A stretch of DNA of 64,000 nt from Pseudomonadota bacterium (GTDB lineage Bacteria; Pseudomonadota; Gammaproteobacteria; Pseudomonadales; Pseudohongiellaceae), in assembly GCA_027592275.1 (NCBI GenBank), contig JAQCKF010000017.1:1-64000 (forward strand). The letters are read 5' to 3'. This document shows, one piece after another, positions 45,943-53,890 of this stretch. A model generated the notes under the pieces. That model was given only the letters and a program-made list of their open reading frames with translations. It ran no database searches and was not told the DNA's origin. Within the stretch, counting starts at the first letter, position 1; each line of letters opens with the position of its first letter. A program made the translations under genes and the position numbers.

Positions 45943-47766
45943 CTAGCGCGCTGCAGCGCCACGACCATGCCGCTTACGCTCATTCTCGGTAAGCAGTTTC
46001 TTGCGCAGACGAATATTCTCAGGAGTCACTTCAACTAATTCGTCGTCGGCAATGAATTCCATAGCCTGCTCGAGCGTATGCGTGGTTGGAGGCGTTAGGA
46101 CGATATTCTCATCTGTTCCTGAAGCTCGAACATTCGTCAGCTGCTTGCCCTTAATTGGGTTAACAGCCAGATCGTTCTCGCGACTGTGCAAGCCGATGAT
46201 CATGCCTTCGTAGGTCTCAACGTTTGGCCCGACGAATAATTTGCCACGCTCCTGCAGATTGAATAGCGAGAAGCCGAGCACCTTGCCCTTCACCATGGAG
46301 ACCAGAACGCCTCGAGAGCGCGCAGCTAGATCCATGTCTTTGTAGTCGCCGTAATGATCGAATACGTGCGTCATCAAGCCCGAGCCTGACGTCATATTTA
46401 AGAACATAGAGCGGAAACCAATCAGCCCACGGGTAGGAATCAAGAACTGCAGGCGCACACGGCCCTTGCCATCCGGCATCATGTCTTGCAAGTCGGCACG
46501 ACGCCGACCCAACTCTTCCATAACCGAGCCCTGATGTTGATCATCGCAATCCACGACCAATGACTCGACGGGCTCTTTCAATACGCCGTCTTCTTCATGA
46601 AGAATAACTTCCGGTCGTGACACGGCGAGCTCAAATCCTTCGCGACGCATGCTCTCGATCAATACCGAAAGGTGCAATTCTCCGCGACCTGAGACTTTGT
46701 ATTTGTCCGGTGTCTCGCCCTTCTCAACGCGCAACGCGACGTTGTAGAGCAACTCCCTCTCGAGCCGATCTCTGATCTGCCGAGTAGTAATGTACTTGCC
46801 TTCGCGTCCAGCAAACGGCGAATCATTTACCTGAAACGTCATGCTGATCGTCGGCTCATCTACAGACAGAGGCTTCATCGCTTCTGGATGATCCGGGTCA
46901 CAAAGTGTGTCAGAAATATTTAGCTTATCGACACCGGAGATACAAACAATCTCTCCGGCCTGTGCCTCATCGACGTCGATTCGCTCGAGACCTAGATGAC
47001 TCTTAACTTGCAGTATCTTTCCTTTGCGGGATTTCCCTTCGCGATCGATAATGACTACTTGCTGATTGCGATGCACCTTCCCGCGAGTCACGCGGCCTAC
47101 ACCGATAACACCCACGTAGCTGTTGTAGTCCAGCGCACTAATCTGCATCTGAAATGGCCCATCGATAATGACATCGGGCGGCGGCACCTTATCAATAACG
47201 GTTTCGAATAACGGCTGCATGTCAGTCGCCATCGAATCCATCTCATAACCGGCAAATCCTTCTAGTGCAGACGCGTAAATTATAGGAAAGTCGAGCTGCT
47301 CATCTGTTGCACCGAGTTTATCGAAAAGGTCGAAGACTTCATTGACCACCCAGTCAGGCCTAGCGCCATCTCGGTCAACTTTATTGATTACTACGATTGG
47401 ATTGAGGCCTTGTGCAAACGCCTTCTGTGTCACGAAACGAGTTTGCGGCATTGGACCGTCAACAGCATCCACGAGCAGGAGCACACTGTCGACCATCGAC
47501 AACACGCGCTCGACCTCACCACCAAAATCGGCGTGACCCGGCGTATCCACAATATTGATGTGGTAACCATTCCAGTTGATAGCCGTGTTCTTCGCTAAAA
47601 TCGTGATACCACGCTCACGTTCCTGATCGTTCGAATCCATCATTCGCTCGACGTTCTCGCCGCGCGACTCGATAGTTCCCGATTGATGAAGCAGCTTATC
47701 AACCAACGTAGTTTTACCATGGTCAACGTGCGCGATGATCGCAATATTTCGAATCTTCTCAATCAC
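45943..47766 (-). CDS. typA: Ribosome-associated GTPase TypA/BipA
   Basis: TypA is a translational GTPase of the EF-G class that helps 50S assembly at low temperature and under stress. The 607-residue protein has G1 [12 protein letters not shown] (about 14-25), G2 RGITI, G3 [12 protein letters not shown]4 NKVDRDGA and G5 SALEG. Beta-barrel domain II, two alpha/beta domains and the BipA-specific C-terminal domain with [11 protein letters not shown] and [15 protein letters not shown] follow. Typical ending is [12 protein letters not shown]. It is upstream of thiI in the typA-thiI-glnA order seen in Pseudomonas. Confidence 0.97.
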   Translation of the reverse strand: MIEKIRNIAIIAHVDHGKTTLVDKLLHQSGTIESRGENVERMMDSNDQERERGITILAKNTAINWNGYHINIVDTPGHADFGGEVERVLSMVDSVLLLVDAVDGPMPQTRFVTQKAFAQGLNPIVVINKVDRDGARPDWVVNEVFDLFDKLGATDEQLDFPIIYASALEGFAGYEMDSMATDMQPLFETVIDKVPPPDVIIDGPFQMQISALDYNSYVGVIGVGRVTRGKVHRNQQVVIIDREGKSRKGKILQVKSHLGLERIDVDEAQAGEIVCISGVDKLNISDTLCDPDHPEAMKPLSVDEPTISMTFQVNDSPFAGREGKYITTRQIRDRLERELLYNVALRVEKGETPDKYKVSGRGELHLSVLIESMRREGFELAVSRPEVILHEEDGVLKEPVESLVVDCDDQHQGSVMEELGRRRADLQDMMPDGKGRVRLQFLIPTRGLIGFRSMFLNMTSGSGLMTHVFDHYGDYKDMDLAARSRGVLVSMVKGKVLGFSLFNLQERGKLFVGPNVETYEGMIIGLHSRENDLAVNPIKGKQLTNVRASGTDENIVLTPPTTHTLEQAMEFIADDELVEVTPENIRLRKKLLTENERKRHGRGAAAR

Positions 47767-47968
47767 TGTAGTTCCGCCTAAATATTAAGCCTACAGCCCC
47801 CAGTGGAGAAGTAGGGCGCAGCTCTGATCTCGTCATGGTTTGCCATAGGCAATAGACTAGGCGGTAGACGACGAAATAGCGGCTGCACAAAAGGCGGCGA
47901 GTATACACGAGAAGGCGCCGAAAGATTAGTGATCTAGGGGATTTATTTTGGCCTAAAGGCTATTGATT

Positions 47969-49453
47969 CTAGTGCTTTTGCGGCTTGGCCAGTTCCAAAA
48001 CGGCAACATTGGCAAAGCCCGCATCGATTAAGTTGGCGGCATGGAGGCGACTCATCATGCCCTTCCCGCAATACAGGAGATAATTCTTGTTCTTATCTAG
48101 ATCTGCGAAGCCGCTGCGTAACTGATAAAACGGTATATTCAGCAGCTCACCGGGCTGGTTTTTCTTATCCAGTAGCAGCGGTTTGATCTCGGCTTCATCC
48201 GGATGCCGAATATCAATAACCGTGCTCTTGCTATCAAGCGTCTCCACGATTTTGACCTCTGCAGATTCTCCATCTAAATCAGCCACCAGGTCGGTGATGA
48301 GCTGATGCTTGGCACTGCCGATAGCGGCATCCAAAATAGCGAAGTCGAATCGAGCCTCTTCGCGCTCTATCCTGTGCAGTTTCGCGCGCGTAGTTGGCTT
48401 ATTGGAGATAACCGCGCAGTACTCGGGTATGTCTTTCGAGAACTCTTCGGTGCCAATCTCACGGGCCGTATCGATAATATCCTGTTTGTCAGTTGTCGCC
48501 AGCGGCCGCAGCACCAAGCAATCAGTTACAGCATCGATAACCGCGAGGTTGGGCAGCGTCTGGCTAGATACCTGCGCAACGCTTTCCCCCGTCACCAATG
48601 CCTCTATGTGCAGGCCCGCCGCAATCTGCTCAGCGGCGCGCAACATCATGCGCTTTAAGATGACACCCATCTGTGAGTTGTCCACCTTGTTTAGTATCTC
48701 TTCTACCACACCCTCAAAGGGTACCGAGATAAACTTCACCCTATGCGAGGAGTGATATTTCATCCACAGGTAGAGGGCCACCTCTTTCACGGCAAGCTCA
48801 TGCGCCCTGCCGCCAAGGTTGAAGAAGCAGTAGTGTGTTTGTAATCCGCGCTTAACACACAGATAGCTCGAAACAGAAGAATCGAAGCCGCCCGAGATAA
48901 GAGACAGCACCGAATCCTGACAGCCAAGGGGGAACCCACCCATGCCGACTCTGGAATCACGCACCATAAAAACAGAGTCATCACGCACTTCTATCAAGAC
49001 GGTGACCTCAGGATCCTTCAACTTCACGCCCGCAGTCTCGATCAGAGTGTTAAGACCAGCGCCTACATGACGCTCAACATCGGTAGATTTAAAGGAATGC
49101 TTGCCATTGCGTTTGCAGCGAACCGCGAAGGTCTTGCCCACCAATTTTTCACGGTAGTACTCCAGCGCCAGATCTAACATGGCGTCTAAGTCAGTGCGGG
49201 GATACTTGTCCACGTGGAGAAACTTCGCGATACCCGGCGTACAAGCCAACCTTTCGCTTATTTAGGCTATGACCTCAGGGTTGTCCGTCGAGGTTGTGAC
49301 TTCCAGATTGTCCCACTCCCCTACTACAGAGACAGCAGGATCAAACTCCGATAGAACCGATCGGATGTTCTTTCGTAGCTGACGAATAAAGCGCCTACGT
49401 ACTGGTCGGGTCTTGATGGTGATTTCGGAGAAAAGCTTAACGAGGAATAACAT
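47969..49453 (-). pseudogene. thiI: tRNA 4-thiouridylase ThiI, interrupted by one in-frame stop
   Basis: The whole ThiI reading frame is present in one register, from the ATG at 49453 ([18 protein letters not shown]) to 47969. A TAA at 49262-49264 cuts it after residue 63, in the N-terminal ferredoxin-like/THUMP part. Without it the protein would have about 494 residues, the normal length. After the stop all key features are intact: THUMP, the PP-loop SGGFDSSVSS, the PEYCAVI Cys, and the rhodanese domain with catalytic Cys in LLYCGKGMM. Loss of s4U8 in tRNA and of sulfur for thiamine would follow unless the downstream part re-initiates (TTG at 49249). A sequencing error is possible. Confidence 0.85.
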
Positions 49454-49573
49454 CTTATCTCTATTTATTTTGTGGTCGACCCGGTTCGAGACGACGTTTT
49501 ATAGGTATGTAGTCCAATTTTTCAGGTATCAACAGGGTCCTGCCAGTGTATCTGTTGAGAAACACTCCAATAT

Positions 49574-49590
49574 CGCACCATTATTGTGCG
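49574..49590. promoter_or_regulatory. NtrC-binding site upstream of glnII
   Basis: CGCACCATTATTGTGCG is a near-perfect 17-base palindrome close to the NtrC consensus TGCACC-N5-GGTGCA. Its centre is about 126 bases before the predicted sigma-54 start point, within the usual enhancer range. Confidence 0.8.
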
Positions 49591-49603
49591 ATTATTTTTA
49601 TTG

Positions 49604-49620
49604 TGATTAATATTGGTGCA
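49604..49620. promoter_or_regulatory. Second, weaker NtrC-binding site
   Basis: TGATTAATATTGGTGCA has a full right half-site (GGTGCA) and a poor left half. Its centre is 30 bases from the first site, about three helical turns, the phasing that lets NtrC dimers cooperate. Confidence 0.55.
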
Positions 49621-49681
49621 ATTATGCTTTTGTTAAATACCACTGACCAGTAAAAATAGGCCTTTGCAGCGATACCAGTAA

Positions 49682-49697
49682 TGGCATATATTTTGCT
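49682..49697 (+). promoter_or_regulatory. Sigma-54 promoter of glnII
   Basis: TGGCATATATTTTGCT has the invariant GG and GC of sigma-54 promoters separated by exactly 10 bases (49683-49684 and 49695-49696), with flanking TGGCA and TTGC matching consensus. Transcription should start near 49708. Confidence 0.85.
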
Positions 49698-49917
49698 TTT
49701 CCCCTAGCACACAAGGCAAGCCGCGGAAGCATAGTCGATTATGCATCGGATAACTTAAACACGCAGCCCCTGCCAAAGTGACAGCAAAAGCTGGTAGGCT
49801 CTCTCAGCTTCGCCATGCCTGTATAAGGCAATAGCCCTCTACCGCGCGGAGAGGAAAAACGAGCACAAGTCACACATTATCAAGTAGTCGATACCGATTA
49901 GGAGAAAAGGATAGAAA

Positions 49918-50931
49918 ATGAAATCTAAATTAGAATACATCTGGCTTGATGGCTATAAGCCAACTCAAACACTGCGCAGCAAGACGCAAGTACGCGACAA
50001 TTTTGACGGCACTCTTGAAGCATGCCCAGTGTGGTCATTCGACGGCAGCTCCACCCGGCAAGCAGAAGGCAATGATTCCGACTGCTTACTTAAGCCAGTA
50101 GCGCTCTATCCCGATCCCGATCGCGCGAACGCCTACCTGGTAATGTCTGAAGTAATGAATGCCGACGGCACGCCCCACTCATCGAATGGCCGCGCCACTA
50201 TCGATGATGATGATGAAGACTTCTGGTTCGGTTTCGAACAGGAGTATTTCTTGTGGGATCTAAAGACTAATCTTCCTCCTGGCTTCCCTTCAGGCGGCTA
50301 CCCTGGCCCTCAAGGCCCCTATTACTGCTCCGTTGGCGCCCAGAATGCCTTCGGCCGTGAAGTGATCGAAGACCACATGGACCTGTGTCTTGAAGCTGGA
50401 CTCGGCTTTGAAGGCATCAATGCTGAAGTTGCTGCTGGTCAGTGGGAATTTCAAATTTTTGCCAAGAGCGCGAAAAAAGCTGGCGACGAAACCTGGGTAG
50501 CAAGATACCTCTTGGAGCGCACAGCTGAGCGCTACGGCCTGTCGATCAACTACGAGCCCAAACCACTAGGCAAAGAACTAGACTGGAATGGCTCCGGCAT
50601 GCACGCTAACTTTTCGAACGGCCCTATGCGTGAAGACGGTGATGAGGCTATTTTCACCAAGATCTGCGAAGCCTTCGGCAAGAATATCGATAGGCATATC
50701 AGCGTATATGGCGCGAATAACGACCAGAGATTGACAGGTCTGCACGAGACTCAATCGATCGATGAGTTCAGCTACGGCGTATCTGATCGCGGCGCGTCAA
50801 TTCGTATCCCAATTGGCACAGTTGAAGATGGCTGGAAGGGGCGTCTAGAAGACAGACGTACTGCATCGAATGCCGACCCTTATAAGGTCGCAGCGGCTAT
50901 CATCAAGACTACGAAGGAAAGCTTGGCATAA
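49918..50931 (+). CDS. glnII: Glutamine synthetase, type II (GSII)
   Basis: This enzyme joins ammonia to glutamate with ATP. The 337-residue protein is of the short eukaryotic-type GSII family, not the roughly 470-residue bacterial GSI. It starts KLEYIWLDGY and has the GSII signature WSFDGSSTRQAEGNDSDC (about 39-56). Further on are the metal-site FGFEQEYFL, GPQGPYYCSVGA, NAEVAAGQWEFQ, NGSGMHANFS and GVSDRGASIRIP. The GSI adenylylation loop is absent, so GlnE control cannot apply. It occupies the normal glnA slot between thiI and ntrBC and keeps an NtrC/sigma-54 promoter. It ends at a strong terminator. Confidence 0.96.
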   Translation: MKSKLEYIWLDGYKPTQTLRSKTQVRDNFDGTLEACPVWSFDGSSTRQAEGNDSDCLLKPVALYPDPDRANAYLVMSEVMNADGTPHSSNGRATIDDDDEDFWFGFEQEYFLWDLKTNLPPGFPSGGYPGPQGPYYCSVGAQNAFGREVIEDHMDLCLEAGLGFEGINAEVAAGQWEFQIFAKSAKKAGDETWVARYLLERTAERYGLSINYEPKPLGKELDWNGSGMHANFSNGPMREDGDEAIFTKICEAFGKNIDRHISVYGANNDQRLTGLHETQSIDEFSYGVSDRGASIRIPIGTVEDGWKGRLEDRRTASNADPYKVAAAIIKTTKESLA

Positions 50932-50950
50932 GCTAAAGCCTAGAGTTATC

Positions 50951-50982
50951 AAAAAAGCCCGGTCTATTGATCGGGCTTTTTT
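50951..50982 (+). terminator. Rho-independent terminator of glnII
   Basis: An 8-bp stem GCCCGGTC/GATCGGGC with loop TATT, flanked by six A and six T, lies 20 bases after the stop. It separates glnII from ntrBC, which then need their own promoter. Confidence 0.95.
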
Positions 50983-51013
50983 GTGTGCCTAAATATTGCA
51001 GCCTGCCACTTAC

Positions 51014-51030
51014 TGCACTATTATGGTGCA
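51014..51030. promoter_or_regulatory. NtrC-binding site upstream of ntrB
   Basis: TGCACTATTATGGTGCA fits the NtrC consensus TGCAC-N7-GTGCA perfectly. It is centred about 118 bases before the predicted start of the sigma-54 promoter at 51113, a standard enhancer distance. Confidence 0.85.
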
Positions 51031-51112
51031 TTATTCCTATTCATAACCGCGAACCTACATCCAAACCTGTGCACAAGCCCCATAAACAGTGATCTATCAG
51101 TATTCCTTTTAT

Positions 51113-51128
51113 TGGTTTGGTTATTGCA
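51113..51128 (+). promoter_or_regulatory. Sigma-54 promoter of ntrBC
   Basis: TGGTTTGGTTATTGCA carries GG and GC 10 bases apart (51114-51115, 51126-51127) and the -12 sequence TTGCA. The -24 part TGGTT is off consensus (TGGCA). With the NtrC site upstream it suggests auto-activation of ntrBC. Confidence 0.7.
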
Positions 51129-51237
51129 TAGCATGGATAAGAGAAGCGTTCGCTATTCTGCCGGCAGTTGCATGACTCCAGCCCTAGGGCTGAACTAGTG
51201 ACTCCCAGCGCCAATCATCGATCGAGAAGTAGTAACC

Positions 51238-52320
51238 GTGACTCTGGACAACGCATACAAGCGACTGCTGGACAACCAGAAGACTGGGGTTGTTGTTATG
51301 GACAAAGACCTGCGCCTCCTCTATCTAAACGTCGCAGCGGAGAACTTGCTGGAAATTAGCGTTCGCAAGGCCAACCAGCTTTTTATCAGCGATGTGCTGA
51401 TCAAGGCAGCAGAAGACATAGGCGAGATGCAAACAGCCCTTAGCAATAGTAATAGCTTTACCAAGCGCCAGGTGCAACTGCAGCTGATGCATGGCAAGAC
51501 CGTGGACGTGGACTATACGATTACGCCATTCGATGAAGAAGGTGAGCAACGCGCACTGCTGGAGATCACGTCGCTAGAACACTCCTACAGAATCAATCGA
51601 GAGGAATCCCTGAACAGCACGCACGCGACAACTAGAGAATTGGTAAGAGGCCTAGCCCATGAGATTAAGAATCCGCTAGGCGGCATCCGCGGCGCGGCGC
51701 AGCTTCTAGCAGCTGAACTCAATAGCGAAGACCTTAAAGACTACACCAATGTGATTATCGAAGAGGCTGATCGCCTACATAAATTGGTAGACCGGCTGGT
51801 TGGCTCCAGGCAGCCACTGAAGATGCAGCCGATCAATATCCACGAAGTTTTAGAGAGAGTTAGATCTCTAGTGCAGGCTGAGATCAGCGGAAACAGCATC
51901 GATTTAATTAGAGACTATGACCCTAGCATACCGCCAGTGCTTGCCGACTCCTCGCAACTTATTCAGGCGATGTTAAACATCGCGCGCAATGCAATGCAGG
52001 CGCTAATCAGTCCGGAGATAGAACACAATCTCGGCCGCATCTATCTGCGCACCCGCATCATTCGCAACGCGACAATAGGCGCCAAGTTCCACAGATTAGT
52101 TGCTAGCATAAAGATTATCGACAACGGACCGGGAATCAAGCCAGATATGATCGACTCCATTTTCTATCCGATGATTAGTGGACGCGCCGAGGGAACCGGC
52201 TTAGGCCTTTCGATAACACACTCTATTATCAATCAGCACAAAGGGCTTATAGAGTGTGAGAGCAGACCTGGCGCGACCTGCTTTACGGTGCTGTTGCCAC
52301 TCACATCCGCAAGGTGTTAG
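51238..52320 (+). CDS. ntrB: Nitrogen regulation sensor kinase NtrB
   Basis: NtrB (GlnL) is the cytoplasmic kinase/phosphatase that, under PII control, sets NtrC phosphorylation. The 360-residue protein starts at GTG 51238. An N-terminal PAS domain (about 5-115) is followed by the H-box with phospho-accepting His141 (RGLAHEIKNPLGGIRGAAQL read as RGLAHEIKNPLGG). The N-box is NIARNAMQAL, G1 is DNGPGIK and G2 is GTGLGLSIT. There are no membrane spans. It has its own NtrC/sigma-54 control region after the glnII terminator and is followed by ntrC after 92 bases. Confidence 0.96.
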   Translation: MTLDNAYKRLLDNQKTGVVVMDKDLRLLYLNVAAENLLEISVRKANQLFISDVLIKAAEDIGEMQTALSNSNSFTKRQVQLQLMHGKTVDVDYTITPFDEEGEQRALLEITSLEHSYRINREESLNSTHATTRELVRGLAHEIKNPLGGIRGAAQLLAAELNSEDLKDYTNVIIEEADRLHKLVDRLVGSRQPLKMQPINIHEVLERVRSLVQAEISGNSIDLIRDYDPSIPPVLADSSQLIQAMLNIARNAMQALISPEIEHNLGRIYLRTRIIRNATIGAKFHRLVASIKIIDNGPGIKPDMIDSIFYPMISGRAEGTGLGLSITHSIINQHKGLIECESRPGATCFTVLLPLTSARC

Positions 52321-52412
52321 AGAAAGGCTGTTGATGAATTTTTATTCACTCGCGATTCATGGCTAATCTAATTCAGGGCGTAAGCCTAACGCTTCAGAAG
52401 GTTGTATGATTT

Positions 52413-53849
52413 ATGAACTCAAGTAATTCTGTCTGGATACTAGATGATGATCGCTCTATTCGCTGGGTATTAGAAAAATCCCTAGGCAAGACTGGTCTCA
52501 ACACCGAATCTTTCGAGAACGGCAATGACTTACTGCACCGTCTAGAGCAGGAGTTACCCGACGCAATTATTAGCGACATCCGCATGCCGGGAATCAGCGG
52601 ACTGGACCTGCTGTCTACTATCCAGAAACAGCATCCACAGCTTCCAGTCATCATTATGACAGCACACTCTGATCTCGATAGCGCCGTTTCATCCTATAGT
52701 CGCGGTGCCTTCGAATACCTGCCTAAACCCTTCGATATCGAAGACGCTATCGCGATGACCAAGCGTGCATTGGAGCACGTGCGCGAGCAGAAAGAAGAAA
52801 GTGACCAAGGCAGCACGGCTGAATTAGTTAAGAGCCAGGAAATAATCGGCGAGGCACCAGCGATGCAGGAAGTATTCCGCGCCATCGGCAGACTCTCGCA
52901 ATCGAATATCTCGGTACTCATCAATGGCGAGTCGGGAACCGGCAAAGAATTGGTAGCACGCGCCCTACATCAACATAGCCCGCGCAGCGACAAGACTTTC
53001 GTACCACTTAACGTCGCCGCAATTCCTAAAGAACTAATCGAGTCGGAGCTCTTTGGACACGAGAAAGGCGCGTTCACCGGCGCAAGCTCCCAGCGCACTG
53101 GACGCTTCGAACAAGCAGATGGCGGCACCTTGTTTTTGGATGAGATAGGTGACATGCCTGCCGAGACACAGACGCGATTGTTGCGCGTGCTTTCCGATGG
53201 CGAGTTCTACCGCGTTGGCGGGCATACCTCCATTAAGGTAGATGTGAGAATCATCGCGGCTACGCATCAAAATTTAGAGAAGCTCGTAGAACAACACGTG
53301 TTTCGCGAAGATCTTTTTCATAGACTAAATGTAATTCGCATTCACATACCACGCCTAAGTGATCGACGTGAGGACATACCGAAACTCGCGAGATTCTTCC
53401 TGCATTCAGCCGCAAAGGAGCTTGATGTAGAGCCGAAGACACTGCGACCAGAAACAGAGAAATATCTTACTGGGCTGAGCTGGCCCGGTAATGTGCGACA
53501 ACTGGAAAACTTCTGCCGCTGGATTACCGTCATGGCATCGAGTCGTGAGGTCTATCTAACTGATCTACCGCCGGAGTTCGCTGCACAGGAAACTGTCGTC
53601 AGCCTGAGCGGCGGCTGGACTCAAGGATTACATCAATGGGCAGACCAGCAGCTCAATCTCGGCAACGTAGGTATTCTCAATCAAGCTACGCCCATGTTCG
53701 AGCGCACGATGATCGAGATAGCCCTGAAGCATACGGCCGGACGCAGAAGAGATGCCGCGAATTTGCTTGGCTGGGGTAGGAATACCTTAACTAGAAAGAT
53801 TAAAGAGCTAGGCTGCATTGCAGAGAAGCCGGAGATTTCTGCGGACTAA
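52413..53849 (+). CDS. ntrC: Nitrogen regulation response regulator NtrC
   Basis: NtrC (GlnG) activates sigma-54 promoters when phosphorylated. The 478-residue protein has a receiver domain with acceptor Asp55 (ISDIRMPG) and Lys105 (LPKPFD). The sigma-54 AAA+ domain has Walker A NGESGTGKEL (about 171-180), the sigma-54-contacting GAFTGA loop (near 222) and Walker B GGTLFLDEIGDMP. A Fis-type C-terminal helix-turn-helix follows (GRRRDAANLLGWGRNTLTRKIKELG). It is the expected user of the palindromes at 49574, 49604 and 51014. Confidence 0.97.
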   Translation: MNSSNSVWILDDDRSIRWVLEKSLGKTGLNTESFENGNDLLHRLEQELPDAIISDIRMPGISGLDLLSTIQKQHPQLPVIIMTAHSDLDSAVSSYSRGAFEYLPKPFDIEDAIAMTKRALEHVREQKEESDQGSTAELVKSQEIIGEAPAMQEVFRAIGRLSQSNISVLINGESGTGKELVARALHQHSPRSDKTFVPLNVAAIPKELIESELFGHEKGAFTGASSQRTGRFEQADGGTLFLDEIGDMPAETQTRLLRVLSDGEFYRVGGHTSIKVDVRIIAATHQNLEKLVEQHVFREDLFHRLNVIRIHIPRLSDRREDIPKLARFFLHSAAKELDVEPKTLRPETEKYLTGLSWPGNVRQLENFCRWITVMASSREVYLTDLPPEFAAQETVVSLSGGWTQGLHQWADQQLNLGNVGILNQATPMFERTMIEIALKHTAGRRRDAANLLGWGRNTLTRKIKELGCIAEKPEISAD

Positions 53850-53865
53850 GTGCATCAGTTTAAGA

Positions 53866-53890
53866 AGCGGCACTGAAAGACAGTGCCGCT
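53866..53890. terminator. Hairpin between convergent ntrC and MshQ-like gene
   Basis: AGCGGCACTG and its perfect complement enclose the loop AAAGA. It sits between two convergent genes and touches the stop of the right-hand one. No T-run follows on either side, so termination is likely but not certain. Confidence 0.55.

Larger units (their letters stand above)
49454..49917. other. Regulatory region of the glutamine synthetase gene
   Basis: About 460 bases divergent from thiI. It contains two NtrC-type palindromes, a sigma-54 promoter and a roughly 210-base leader with several GC-rich hairpin possibilities before the start codon (separate entries for the sites). No gene is seen. Confidence 0.8.

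Noticed and set aside
49250-49270. Programmed frameshift or stop-codon recoding in thiI
   Set aside because: Both parts are in the same frame, so no shift is needed. The stop is UAA, not UGA, so selenocysteine insertion does not apply, and no slippery site or recoding structure is evident.
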